The notes: generated from the sequence alone by a model not told the origin. A stretch of DNA of 64,000 nucleotides from Candidatus Enterococcus leclercqii (GCF_009933135.1 NZ_MAEH01000021.1:62001-126000), one strand, 5' to 3'. Shown: positions 15,201 through 23,476, counted from the stretch's first letter. Translations and numbers: made by a program.

Positions 15201-16163
15201 TCATTCTCCTTTCGCTCTTGCATCAGTATAAGGTTGATTTTGTGAAACAAATTTATCGACATTTAAAAATGATTTGCCCAACTCATTTAAGGTAAGTACC
15301 AACATATATTCGGCAACTTCTCCTGCATGGTTAATGCTACGCATTGGGTCTAATTTTTCACGAAAATCTTCAAATGTATCTCCCACAACCAACCACTCAT
15401 CATCTTCTTTATCATAATGACAGTGATATTCACGCCACAATGTTTCGTCATCTTCCTCAAAAAAATCCTCGTCGGCAGAAAAATCTGCCCACGGGAATAG
15501 TTTTGGAAAAACCATAGTATACGGCGTAAAGGGAAACCAATATGGATACGAATATTCCTCAATGCTTTTTCCATCATCAACAATTAATTCTGTGGCTCCT
15601 CTGCCACTACTCTTGTTTATCCACTCCGTTGAATGCAGTTTGATTGTGCCACCCGCTTGAATGATGTTCATAAATTTTTTTTGAGACAGCAAAAAGTTGT
15701 AATTTGCAACGTGCTCTGGCAATTTGGTAAAAGAAATAAGCTCTTTATTTGACGAAGCATTTAAGAAAACTTGAGCTAAAGGAACTTTAACAAAAAACCC
15801 CTTCCCTTTCCCACCTTTAGTTTTCTCAATAGTTTCAGTTGTTAACTTTTGCCAAATGCACATATTATCATCAGGGTTATATAAAACAACAATACAAGGT
15901 AAAGAGTTCGTCGTCCAATAATTGTATTGTCTATCATTAATATCACGGAAAATTATATAATCATCCTTTTTTTCTTTAAACCAACTTGCCCCCGATTTTA
16001 TTTGCAAAGCAAGAAGTTGCTTTGCTTCACCAGAAGATTCCGTCAACTCCATATGAGCATCAATACCAACGTCATCAACTGGTTGCTCTCGAAACATCCA
16101 GTTATTGCGTGCAGCAATTTTCCCACAATGATACACACCCTCTCGTTCAGTTGAATTTGCCAT
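15201..16163 (-). CDS. DUF4365-domain (PD-(D/E)xK nuclease-like) cargo protein
   Basis: About 320 residues. The N-terminal 150 carry the DUF4365 signature: an early STEREGVYHCGKIAARN helix, the acidic VGIDAHMEL and then LQIKSG, matching the D...E-x-K spacing of the PD-(D/E)xK nuclease fold. The C-terminal half is unrecognised and contains an acidic FSADEDFFEEDDE run. The ATG at 16163 has GGAG at good spacing; a start at 16181 is less likely. It is preceded by a PLD-family gene and followed by a coupled small gene, together inserted between orf22 and orf21. DUF4365 proteins are often found in mobile and defence loci; DNA cleavage is inferred. Confidence 0.8.
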   Translation of the reverse strand: MANSTEREGVYHCGKIAARNNWMFREQPVDDVGIDAHMELTESSGEAKQLLALQIKSGASWFKEKKDDYIIFRDINDRQYNYWTTNSLPCIVVLYNPDDNMCIWQKLTTETIEKTKGGKGKGFFVKVPLAQVFLNASSNKELISFTKLPEHVANYNFLLSQKKFMNIIQAGGTIKLHSTEWINKSSGRGATELIVDDGKSIEEYSYPYWFPFTPYTMVFPKLFPWADFSADEDFFEEDDETLWREYHCHYDKEDDEWLVVGDTFEDFREKLDPMRSINHAGEVAEYMLVLTLNELGKSFLNVDKFVSQNQPYTDARAKGE

Positions 16164-16272
16164 AAATAATCTCCTTTTCAATAATCGCTATAAAACAAAC
16201 CAACACGTCGCCTATAATTCACATGCTTTCTTTAAATTCTTAGAATCAAGTCCTGTAACGATTAATATTTTA

Positions 16273-17013
16273 TTACGATAGAATTTTCCTTTTGATGCTC
16301 ATAAATTCATCAGCAAATGTTTCGGCTGTTGTTCTGTTTTTCACAACAGCAATTGTTTCTTTATTGAAGTTAGCGGCTTTTGTCCAATTAAAAGTACCAT
16401 GAATAACAGTTTGAAAGTCTATGATACAAAATTTATTGTGCATTATATTCTTGTATAAAGATTTTATTGTTACCCAATGGGTAGGGAACTCTTTATCTAA
16501 ATCAATTCCTGAATTACGATTTTTCTCATTATCATCAAGAATAATCTCAATAGTAAGTCCTTGTTTTTTTTTCTTTAGTAGTTCTTTATACAATATAGGG
16601 TCAGTAAACCATGCCATAGCAATCCAGATTACATATTTTGCATTTTTTATTTCATCAACAATTTGTTTTTGTATGTTCTCAAACAGAACGATTTGACTTA
16701 AACTATCATCATTTGGAAGTTCTCCTGGTCGAATATCTAATCCCCAAAATTCATAATCATCATTTGGAGGATAAATACTATCACAAATATCAAACAAATA
16801 GTCTTTGTACTTTTTGAGTTCAACTACTTTCTGGGGAATGATACATAAATAAATATATTCTTTACAGTGATTCCATAAATTTCTGGTAAATTCGCCCGTT
16901 TGTTCATTACGAACAGTTACCAATTCCAAGAGAGGTAATATCTGTTCTTTATTAGGGTTATCATCAGCTTTTACAGTATCAATTAATAATTTTTTGAAAT
17001 CTTGTCCATTCAT
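16273..17013 (-). CDS. Phospholipase D-like (HKD) nuclease-family cargo protein
   Basis: The 246-residue protein has an N-terminal region of about 100 residues without a recognised family and a C-terminal PLD-like domain with one HxKxxxxD motif (HNKFCIID near residue 194) followed by GTFNWT. Single-motif PLD proteins act as dimers; many are nucleases. It starts at 17013 after TAGGAG, from its own extended -10 promoter. A second reading frame past its stop runs on for about 25 codons (KFYRNKILIVTGLDSKNLKK and a short tail), so the C-terminus may have been cut by a one-base insertion. It is inserted in the Tn916 backbone. Confidence 0.82.
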   Translation of the reverse strand: MNGQDFKKLLIDTVKADDNPNKEQILPLLELVTVRNEQTGEFTRNLWNHCKEYIYLCIIPQKVVELKKYKDYLFDICDSIYPPNDDYEFWGLDIRPGELPNDDSLSQIVLFENIQKQIVDEIKNAKYVIWIAMAWFTDPILYKELLKKKKQGLTIEIILDDNEKNRNSGIDLDKEFPTHWVTIKSLYKNIMHNKFCIIDFQTVIHGTFNWTKAANFNKETIAVVKNRTTAETFADEFMSIKRKILS

Positions 17014-17041
17014 TCTATACTCCTAAATTTCTTTTTCATTT

Positions 17042-17050
17042 ATTATATCA
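17042..17050 (-). promoter_or_regulatory. Extended -10 promoter of the PLD/DUF4365 cassette
   Basis: The minus strand reads TGATATAAT, an extended -10 with consensus TATAAT (17042-17047), 29 bases before the PLD gene start and just past the orf22 stop. The cassette can thus be expressed apart from the transfer operon. Confidence 0.65.
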
Positions 17051-17074
17051 ACCCCATTAAGTTTTGAATAGCTC

Positions 17075-17458
17075 TTATTTCACACTGTTTTTATCTGGAT
17101 TCTGCTTCGGTGGCTGTGGTTGATTTCCAGCAGGCTTTTTCAAGATAATATCATCTGCCTTGATATACCAATCCACGTCTGCCCCTTGGAACGTAGCAGT
17201 TGCTACGGTGTCTGCTACTGGAGTGATAAGCTCTACCTCGGCGTTGTAGTCAAAGTTTTTCTCGCCAGCTTCGGCAGGAATACTCACTTGAATCATGCGT
17301 CCTTGTCCTTTGGATTTGAGGTCATAAGTACGTTCCTTGACCTGCTCGGTCACATTGCCCTCATCATCAACGACTTTGACCTCACGGCGTAATGCGGAGA
17401 ACTTCAATATTCCAAATGTTTCTACTTTTTCAATAACGATTCCTTGTGCTAATCTCAT
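17075..17458 (-). CDS. YdcP/DUF961 family protein (Tn916 Orf22)
   Basis: The 127-residue protein starts MRLAQGIVIEKVETFGILKF and has the conserved QVSIPAEAGEKNFDYNAEVE segment shared with Orf23, its paralogue upstream. It matches Tn916 Orf22. DUF961 proteins are always found at the head of Tn916-type transfer operons; their exact role is not established. It ends with a Pro/Gln-rich tail. A 20-base gap separates it from orf23. Confidence 0.9.
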   Translation of the reverse strand: MRLAQGIVIEKVETFGILKFSALRREVKVVDDEGNVTEQVKERTYDLKSKGQGRMIQVSIPAEAGEKNFDYNAEVELITPVADTVATATFQGADVDWYIKADDIILKKPAGNQPQPPKQNPDKNSVK

Positions 17459-17478
17459 ATATTTTTACCTATCCTTTC

Positions 17479-17793
17479 TTATTCTTTCACCATATCGTCG
17501 GCGTGCATAATGTAATTTGTGAATCCACGAGTACCAATCTTATAGCCCTCGGCTGTAATCTTAGGGTTAATCAAGCGGATTTTGTCCTCGGCTTCAAAGT
17601 GTTTCTCGCCAGCTTCAGCAGGTAAGATAACCACAATGTCGTCTGCTCGCTGAATCGTGGAATATAAGTTGTAGCTTCGTGAGAGAATGGTCGGCTTGCC
17701 ATTGATACGGCGTTGTTCTACCTTACCCTCACCAGCGTATTCTAATTGTCCAAATGTCTTTTCCATGTTCGGAATTACGTGTTTTAGTTCCAT
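17479..17793 (-). CDS. YdcP/DUF961 family protein (Tn916 Orf23)
   Basis: The 104-residue protein starts MELKHVIPNMEKTFGQLEYA and carries VVILPAEAGEKHFEAEDKIR, the same core as Orf22 downstream, so the two arose by duplication. It corresponds to Tn916 Orf23. Its ribosome binding site (AAAGAGGTAAAAA) lies before ATG 17793. An intrinsic terminator stands between it and the upstream adhesin gene. Confidence 0.9.
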   Translation of the reverse strand: MELKHVIPNMEKTFGQLEYAGEGKVEQRRINGKPTILSRSYNLYSTIQRADDIVVILPAEAGEKHFEAEDKIRLINPKITAEGYKIGTRGFTNYIMHADDMVKE

Positions 17794-17910
17794 AAATTTT
17801 TACCTCTTTTCTTTCTATTGTTTTAGTTGTTATTTGTATTCAGTTTTTAATGACAGGCGTTGTGCTGTCGGAGAACGTATCGGATTCATCTTTCACCAGC
17901 TTTCTAAATC

Positions 17911-17955
17911 GAAAAACGCAAGGGGTAGTCATTGTTTATGACTGATCCTTGCGTT
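17911..17955 (-). terminator. Long intrinsic terminator after the LPXTG adhesin gene
   Basis: Outer arms AACGCAAGG (17915-17923) and CCTTGCGTT (17947-17955) enclose a second inner stem AGTCAT/ATGACT, followed by a T-run on the minus strand. It lies directly after the adhesin stop and upstream of orf23. Confidence 0.85.
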
Positions 17956-17968
17956 AAGTCGTTTCTCA

Positions 17969-20900
17969 TTATTCAGCTTTTGCTTTTTTGCGACGGAAGT
18001 AGACCACGCCCATCACAGTTGCGGATAATGCCAATCCAATCACCGCCAAAGCGATATTGGTTGTATCACCAGTTTTAGGGAATGAATTTTGCGTTGGGGT
18101 TTCTGGTGTTTTCGGTATTTCAATTTTCTGGTTCGTCATTTCACATTTCACCACCTCTCCATGTTCCTTGATTTCAAATTGCATAAGGGTTTCGTCTAAC
18201 CGATAACCCTCTGGTGCGTCAAACTCTTGGAAGTAGTAAATGCCTTTTGGTAATTCCTTGAAGCGGAATACACCGTTTTCGTCCGTGCGACCCTCGATAA
18301 GAACATTTTTGTCTTTATCTAAGATACGAACGCCTGTATCTGGTAGTAATTCACCAGTGGAAACATCTTTCTTTTCCAGTTCTGCTGTACCTTTGATAAG
18401 GTGGTTTTTTAGCTCAAACAGAATGGTTGCTTCGGTTTCCTCTGTAGTAGCTGGTTGTTCCCCAAGCAATTCGTTTTTCTCATTAAAGGCTTTGATACCG
18501 TCTTTGGTGGATTCAATGCGAATCACTTCATCTGATACGAGGAAGTCGTCAGATGATGGGGCTTTTTCTTTCAAGAAGAATGTACCGACTGGAATCTGCT
18601 CGAAGATACCTAAGCCATCTTTGGTGATAGTAACTTCTTGTAAAATAGCACCGTCGGTATTTTCCAGCGTAAATATTGCACCAGTTCCTAAAGCGTCATA
18701 ATCATAGACAAGTGTATTCTCATCAAATACTGCTCGCTCATTGACTTTCTTAATCGTGAACTGGTTGAAATGTAGCTTGTTTAAGATAGGGCTACGAGTA
18801 ATCTTTTGCATGGTTTCACGACCATAAACCACCGTATCTTGGTAGATATGGATAGGGAATGTGGCGTGGTTATTTTCAGCCGTAAATTCAAAGTCATACT
18901 CGGTATCACTAGAGATATGAGAATCACCAGAATCTAACTCTTTCATGTAGTATTTTCCCTGTGGAAGTTTCAGCTCGAAAACTGCTTTTCCATCTTTGAC
19001 TGCTTGGTAGGCAACTAAGGCGTTGGCAGGCACTCGTAAAGAATCCGATAGGCTTTGTGCTTCACGAGTGAAGATACCAAAGACCTTGTTGTTTCCTTGA
19101 ATCACTTCAAGCTCTGGATTGTTGTTATTCCATGTAGCGATTGATTCCTCATTCTTGAATAACTGAATGTCTAAGGATTGGAAATCGTTGGTCGCCGTAA
19201 GGGAAGTAGAAGTCAGTTCCACTAATTGACCTGCGTATTTCAGTTCAAATGAAATTGGTGTTGTATCAAGGATAAAGCCATTCGGAGCTGATACTTCAAT
19301 CGCTTGGTATTTCCCAAGGTATAACTCTGGTGATGTCCATTCGCCGTTTTCATCTGTTGTGACTGTTCCAACGGTTTCACCTTTCTTTACTCGGATAGTA
19401 CCGTCATTGGTTTTAATATCTTCTACGGCTTCAAGGCGGTAAGTAACACCTGCTACTGGTTTATATTCATAGACAAATTCATAGACTTTGCCATAATCAG
19501 AATCTTTGACCTTAACATCAATCGGTGTCTGTCCAGTCTTAGTTAAAACGGCAACACCTTTTTGGGATTTATCTTCAAAGCGAATCTCAATTAAGCCATC
19601 ATTAGAACCATCAACTTTAAACTTCACTGGTTCTTTGGCTAATAAGTAACCCTCTGGTGCTTGGACTTCGATTAATTCGTAATCACCATAGGCTAATGAT
19701 TCTGGTGTAATCAAGTAACCCTCATCATTGGTAAAGAATGTATCGGTGTCGCCATCTTCATTGAATTTCGGCATAGATACCAGCTTACCAGTTTGAAGAT
19801 TTTTAATCTGGAAGCCAGCGTCACTTCTTGGAATGGTTTTACCAGTTTCAGCGTCTACTTTGACAACTTTCAACTTTTCCTCAATGACTTTATTCTCAAT
19901 GGCATAGTGGTGGGTTTCGTTCTGCTCACGAATCGTCACCTTGAAGTCTTTGGCTGGCTCGTAGCCCTCTGGTGTTTTGGTTTCCTTGACGGTGTAGCTG
20001 TCATAAGGCAAGTCTGTAAACTTCAAATAACCCTCTTTGTCGGTTAAACCTTTCTGAACCAGTTTTCCAGTGGTATCACTAAATACCGAGAATTCCACAT
20101 TTTCCAGTGGCTTGATTTCTTTTTTGTTCAATAGGTTGGCAAGTGTGCCTTTCCAGTCGTAGTTACCAAACTTCACTAAATCAAAGCCACCAGTGATAAC
20201 CGTTTCTTTGACAGTTACGGTTTCGACGGTGGTTTCTTCGTTCTGACCTGCATACTTTAAGGTGAAGTGATGTTTTGTTTCATCAAGTAAGTAACCCTCT
20301 GGTGCTTCGGTTTCAATCCAGTAATAATCATCAAGGTATATGCCTTTGACAACGGCTTTTCCATCTTTGATAGTGACTGTTTTTACCACTTCATCATTGG
20401 CTTTACAGCGTAACTCATAGATAGCACCGTCTAGCTTTGCCCCACCTTGGGGTGTTGAACCAGTTTTAGAATCCTCTTTGATAATCGTTGCATTTCCCTT
20501 TTGTTCCTGTTCTTCTTGGGCGATAGCAGTAGAAGCAATTTCCACTGTCTGACCTGCATATTTTAGTTCAAATGGAATCTTGCTTGGATTCAACAAATAT
20601 CCTGCTGGTGCTTTGGATTCCAACGCATAGTATTTGCCTAATTTCAAAGGTGAGGAAATGGCTTTCCCATATACGTCAGTTGTCATAGTAGAAACCTTTG
20701 TACCATCTACGTTGTAAATGCCATAGACCGCACCTTGTAACGAGTAATATTGATTGAGCATGGAAGAACCAAACTCTTTACCAGTCTTAGAGAGCATGAC
20801 TTGTCCAAGCTGTTCCTTATTGTTTAAGGTTACTGATACCGTGGTATTTGGTCTGATAACTACCTTTTTGATTTCACCTTTATTAACGTAACCATTTGGA

Positions 20901-21853
20901 GCGGTTACTTCGGTGATGGTAACCGTTGTTCCCTCTTTTATATCCTTGATGGTAGCCAGTCCGTTTGAATCCGTCGCGATCTCTTTAGATGTGCCGTTGT
21001 ATTCAAACTTTAACTTAGCATTAGGTAAGGCTTTACCAGTATCTTCGTCAATCTTTTTGGCTTGGACATTTCCAAGATGGATAACATCAACCTTAACCGA
21101 CGCTTTTTTGCCGTCAGCCAGATAGAACTTCGCCAAGGATTGAGAATTGGACTTCTTATAGACAACGGAAGTACCAACTTCATTTTGAGGTACTTTGCGG
21201 AATGTGATAGTACCATCATTAGAGTTTTTACTTGGTGTAATCTTCAAGGTGTTTCCGCTGTGGTTCGCCGTGGCATTTGCACCATTGGATTCCAAGGTCA
21301 TGTCTTTTAGGACACCGTTGGAATCCGTTAGGGTGATACTATCACCAACCGTTACCGATACCGACTGACCGTTGAATGATGGTAGGGTATCATGTTTATT
21401 CACCTTTGCCATGATGTCAGCTTTACGTCCTTGATAATTTGGCACAGATGAGGAAATGTATCTATCGCCCAAGGTTTCCCATATCATAATCTGGGTTGTG
21501 GCATAATCAACATTGGTACGGCTGGTATTGGTGTAGCCGTAATAAGCGATTTTCGCTAAGAGGTCTTTCTTACTGTTCACTAATGTTTCTGGAACGTAGC
21601 CACCGCCGTCTACTGCCATGACGTGAGATTCTACACAGAACACAGGCTGACCGTTTAGCTTCATAATGCTAAAGTTACTGAATTGTTGTTCACCAGCATA
21701 AGGACTAACACCGTGATAGGAGTAGCCAGTCTTTGTGCTGGTGTCTAAGATGTTCGAGCTGGCATGGACTGGTAACGGATTGGAGAGCAACGCTCCACAT
21801 AGAGTTACGGCAACCATGATAAGGCTCAATACTTTTGTTTTGATTTGATTCAT
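17969..21853 (-). CDS. LPXTG-anchored thioester/isopeptide (TIE-type) surface adhesin
   Basis: The 1294-residue protein has a signal peptide (cleavage after VHA-31), then a thioester domain with the predicted bond between Cys73 (PVFCVES) and Gln121 (TTQIMIWE). Then come about nine Cna B/SpaA-type repeats, most ending in an E-box such as TEVTAPNGY, TEAPEGYLL, VQAPEGYLL or FDAPEGYRL. Those repeats are expected to form Lys-Asn isopeptide bonds. The C-terminus has an FPKTG sortase motif, a hydrophobic helix and a basic tail. The ATG at 21853 follows AAAGGA. It heads the ICE transfer operon and would bind a host or partner-cell surface covalently; aiding mating contact is inference. Confidence 0.93.
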   Translation of the reverse strand: MNQIKTKVLSLIMVAVTLCGALLSNPLPVHASSNILDTSTKTGYSYHGVSPYAGEQQFSNFSIMKLNGQPVFCVESHVMAVDGGGYVPETLVNSKKDLLAKIAYYGYTNTSRTNVDYATTQIMIWETLGDRYISSSVPNYQGRKADIMAKVNKHDTLPSFNGQSVSVTVGDSITLTDSNGVLKDMTLESNGANATANHSGNTLKITPSKNSNDGTITFRKVPQNEVGTSVVYKKSNSQSLAKFYLADGKKASVKVDVIHLGNVQAKKIDEDTGKALPNAKLKFEYNGTSKEIATDSNGLATIKDIKEGTTVTITEVTAPNGYVNKGEIKKVVIRPNTTVSVTLNNKEQLGQVMLSKTGKEFGSSMLNQYYSLQGAVYGIYNVDGTKVSTMTTDVYGKAISSPLKLGKYYALESKAPAGYLLNPSKIPFELKYAGQTVEIASTAIAQEEQEQKGNATIIKEDSKTGSTPQGGAKLDGAIYELRCKANDEVVKTVTIKDGKAVVKGIYLDDYYWIETEAPEGYLLDETKHHFTLKYAGQNEETTVETVTVKETVITGGFDLVKFGNYDWKGTLANLLNKKEIKPLENVEFSVFSDTTGKLVQKGLTDKEGYLKFTDLPYDSYTVKETKTPEGYEPAKDFKVTIREQNETHHYAIENKVIEEKLKVVKVDAETGKTIPRSDAGFQIKNLQTGKLVSMPKFNEDGDTDTFFTNDEGYLITPESLAYGDYELIEVQAPEGYLLAKEPVKFKVDGSNDGLIEIRFEDKSQKGVAVLTKTGQTPIDVKVKDSDYGKVYEFVYEYKPVAGVTYRLEAVEDIKTNDGTIRVKKGETVGTVTTDENGEWTSPELYLGKYQAIEVSAPNGFILDTTPISFELKYAGQLVELTSTSLTATNDFQSLDIQLFKNEESIATWNNNNPELEVIQGNNKVFGIFTREAQSLSDSLRVPANALVAYQAVKDGKAVFELKLPQGKYYMKELDSGDSHISSDTEYDFEFTAENNHATFPIHIYQDTVVYGRETMQKITRSPILNKLHFNQFTIKKVNERAVFDENTLVYDYDALGTGAIFTLENTDGAILQEVTITKDGLGIFEQIPVGTFFLKEKAPSSDDFLVSDEVIRIESTKDGIKAFNEKNELLGEQPATTEETEATILFELKNHLIKGTAELEKKDVSTGELLPDTGVRILDKDKNVLIEGRTDENGVFRFKELPKGIYYFQEFDAPEGYRLDETLMQFEIKEHGEVVKCEMTNQKIEIPKTPETPTQNSFPKTGDTTNIALAVIGLALSATVMGVVYFRRKKAKAE

Positions 21854-21889
21854 ACTCAATTCCTTTCTCTTTCTTTTGATTTTGGGTAC

Positions 21890-21920
21890 AAAAAAAGACG
21901 CTTCCTTTTACAGAAACGCC
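21890..21920 (-). terminator. Leader terminator/attenuator ahead of the adhesin gene
   Basis: Arms GACGCTTC (21897-21904) and GAAACGCC (21913-21920) pair with two G-U wobbles and are followed by a 7-T run on the minus strand, ending 37 bases before the adhesin ATG. As it lies between any promoter near the ICE end and the first gene, it may act as an attenuator or block read-through from rlmD. Confidence 0.7.
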
Positions 21921-22108
21921 TTATTTTGGCGAGTAAATAGATACTATCTACTCCAATATTTAGTTTTTATTTTTTGTGTTCCCACTTACTAGGTCTATGA
22001 CTACCGACACATTGATGTAGTCTCGAATCTCCTTATTTCGTATTTTATCCCCCTCACCTGTGAAGACGATATGTTTGTAAAACTGCCTAAAATTAAGGAT
22101 TTCCAGCC
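21921..22108 (-). other. ICE right-end non-coding segment
   Basis: About 190 bases lie between the rlmD stop and the leader terminator. They include an inverted repeat (GAGTAAATAG / CTATCTACTC, 21930-21953) and a minus-strand frame open for some 50 codons without an ATG, ending YINVSVVIDLVSGNTKNKN. No firm promoter was found. It presumably holds recombinase-binding end sequences and the start signals of the transfer operon. Confidence 0.45.
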
Positions 22109-23476
22109 TTAGTGTCGTTGTAGCAACACTATTGTCTCGACGTGATAAGTCTGAGGAAACAGATCCACCGGCTGGATTTTTTTAGTAGTATAGCCTTGTT
22201 CACCAAACAGTTTCAAATCTCTTGCCAAAGTGGCAGGGTTGCAAGAGACATAAACGATTCGTTTTGGAGCCACGGTTACTGCCGCTTCGATGAAACGAGC
22301 GTCCAATCCCTTTCTTGGCGGATCCACGAAAATCACATCTGGTTTCAGACCTTCTCTAGCCCATTGGGTCATGACTTTTTCGGCTTTTCCCACAAGATAA
22401 GTCGTGTTTTTGATGCCGTTGATTTCTGCATTGATCTTCGCATCGGCAACCGCTTCAGGAATTGATTCGACGCCGTAAACGTGATCTACTCGATCTGCTA
22501 CTGACAAGCCGATGGTGCCGATACCAGAATAGGCATCGATCACTACATCTTCTGGCTTCAATTGGGCAAAATCAAACGCGGTTTCGTACAAAACTTCTGC
22601 TTGTTGCGTATTCACCTGATAAAATGAAGGGGCTGAAATACGGAATGTTTTTCCCAGCAAACGATCTTCAATGTAGCCTTTGCCGTAAAGAACGACTTCT
22701 TGGTTCCCCAAAATCACGTTGGTGCGTTCTTCGTTGATGTTTTGGATTACGGAAACAACTTCCGGCAATTCTTCAGCAATAACGCTGGCGATTGTTTCGC
22801 CTTTGAAGAATTTCGCTTTACGGGTCACGAGAACCACCATCATTTCATGGCTGTAATGTCCACGGCGAATAACGATATGTCGCAGGAATCCTTCATGAGC
22901 AGTCTCGTTATACGCTTTGACACCAAAGCGTTCTAAGATTTCCCGAACTTTTATGATTGCTTTATCAATGGCTTCATCTTGAATGTAAAAATCATCAATC
23001 GGAATCATATCATGGCTGTTTTTCCGGTAAAAACCGGTAGCCAACTTCCCATCAATCTTACGCACGGGAATCTGAGCCTTGTTGCGGTAGTGCTCAGGCT
23101 TAGTCATGCCGATAGCCGGCAGAACCGGAACATCTGGCATACCAGCGATTTTGCGCATGTTGTTGGCGACTTGTTCTTGTTTGAAAAGCAACTGACTTTC
23201 ATATTGCAAATGGCTTAACGGTGCAATCCCTGTCCGCAGCAGATCTTCATTGACGGTTTCTACTCGAGCTGAACTCTTTTCTTCGTAGCTGAGTACTTTG
23301 GCAAAGCCGAATTTGTTGCCTACCTTCAATACTTTGATTTTAACGACTTCTTGTGGCAGCGCATTTTCAATAAACAACAGGTAATTGTCGACTTTGGCAA
23401 TCCCCATTCCTTCATGGGATAAATCGGTCACAGTAACCGTTAATTCTTGATTTTTCTTCACTGGGTATTCTTTCAC
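22109..23476 (-). CDS. rlmD: 23S rRNA (uracil(1939)-C5)-methyltransferase RlmD (RumA)
   Basis: About 455 residues: an N-terminal TRAM RNA-binding domain, then a SAM-dependent methyltransferase with DAYSGIGTIGLSVAD, DPPRKGL and the catalytic Cys in SCNPATLARD. It makes m5U in 23S rRNA, and related enzymes also modify tRNA. The GTG at 23476 follows GAGGG and matches the family start KEYPVKKNQ; a GTG at 23518 is possible. The last eight codons (after HVE) lie at the ICE junction, so the ICE has rebuilt the 3' end and kept the enzyme intact. Confidence 0.92.
   Translation of the reverse strand: MKEYPVKKNQELTVTVTDLSHEGMGIAKVDNYLLFIENALPQEVVKIKVLKVGNKFGFAKVLSYEEKSSARVETVNEDLLRTGIAPLSHLQYESQLLFKQEQVANNMRKIAGMPDVPVLPAIGMTKPEHYRNKAQIPVRKIDGKLATGFYRKNSHDMIPIDDFYIQDEAIDKAIIKVREILERFGVKAYNETAHEGFLRHIVIRRGHYSHEMMVVLVTRKAKFFKGETIASVIAEELPEVVSVIQNINEERTNVILGNQEVVLYGKGYIEDRLLGKTFRISAPSFYQVNTQQAEVLYETAFDFAQLKPEDVVIDAYSGIGTIGLSVADRVDHVYGVESIPEAVADAKINAEINGIKNTTYLVGKAEKVMTQWAREGLKPDVIFVDPPRKGLDARFIEAAVTVAPKRIVYVSCNPATLARDLKLFGEQGYTTKKIQPVDLFPQTYHVETIVLLQRH
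22124..22144 (-). other. ICE attachment site within the 3' end of rlmD
   Basis: The rlmD codons for HVETIVL (minus strand CACGTCGAGACAATAGTGTTG) form the segment at which rlmD/rumA-targeting ICEs with large serine recombinases are known to insert. Element-derived sequence begins here, since no chromosomal gene follows and the ICE runs on to the left. The precise crossover dinucleotide is not visible without the empty site. Confidence 0.65.

Larger units (their letters stand above)
1..22130 (-). mobile_element. Integrative and conjugative element with Tn916-family transfer module (partial, left end outside window)
   Basis: A co-directional minus-strand set of genes matches the Tn916 conjugation module in order and size: orf23, orf22, orf21 (coupling protein), oriT, orf20 (relaxase), orf19, orf18 (ArdA), orf17, orf16, orf15, orf14, orf13, then orf7 and orf8. 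tetM/orf12 is absent and replaced by a TetR/methyltransferase module. Two further cargo insertions sit between orf22 and orf21 and between orf18 and orf17. The right end merges with the 3' end of rlmD, a known ICE integration site. Neither an integrase nor an excisionase is visible, so the recombination genes lie left of position 1. The exact right border is inferred, within about 20 bp. Confidence 0.9.

Noticed and set aside
1-22130. tetM or another known antibiotic-resistance gene in the Tn916-like element
   Set aside because: No ribosomal protection protein or other known resistance gene is present; the slot holds a TetR repressor and a methyltransferase of unknown substrate. The methyltransferase does not show the features of an Erm rRNA methylase.
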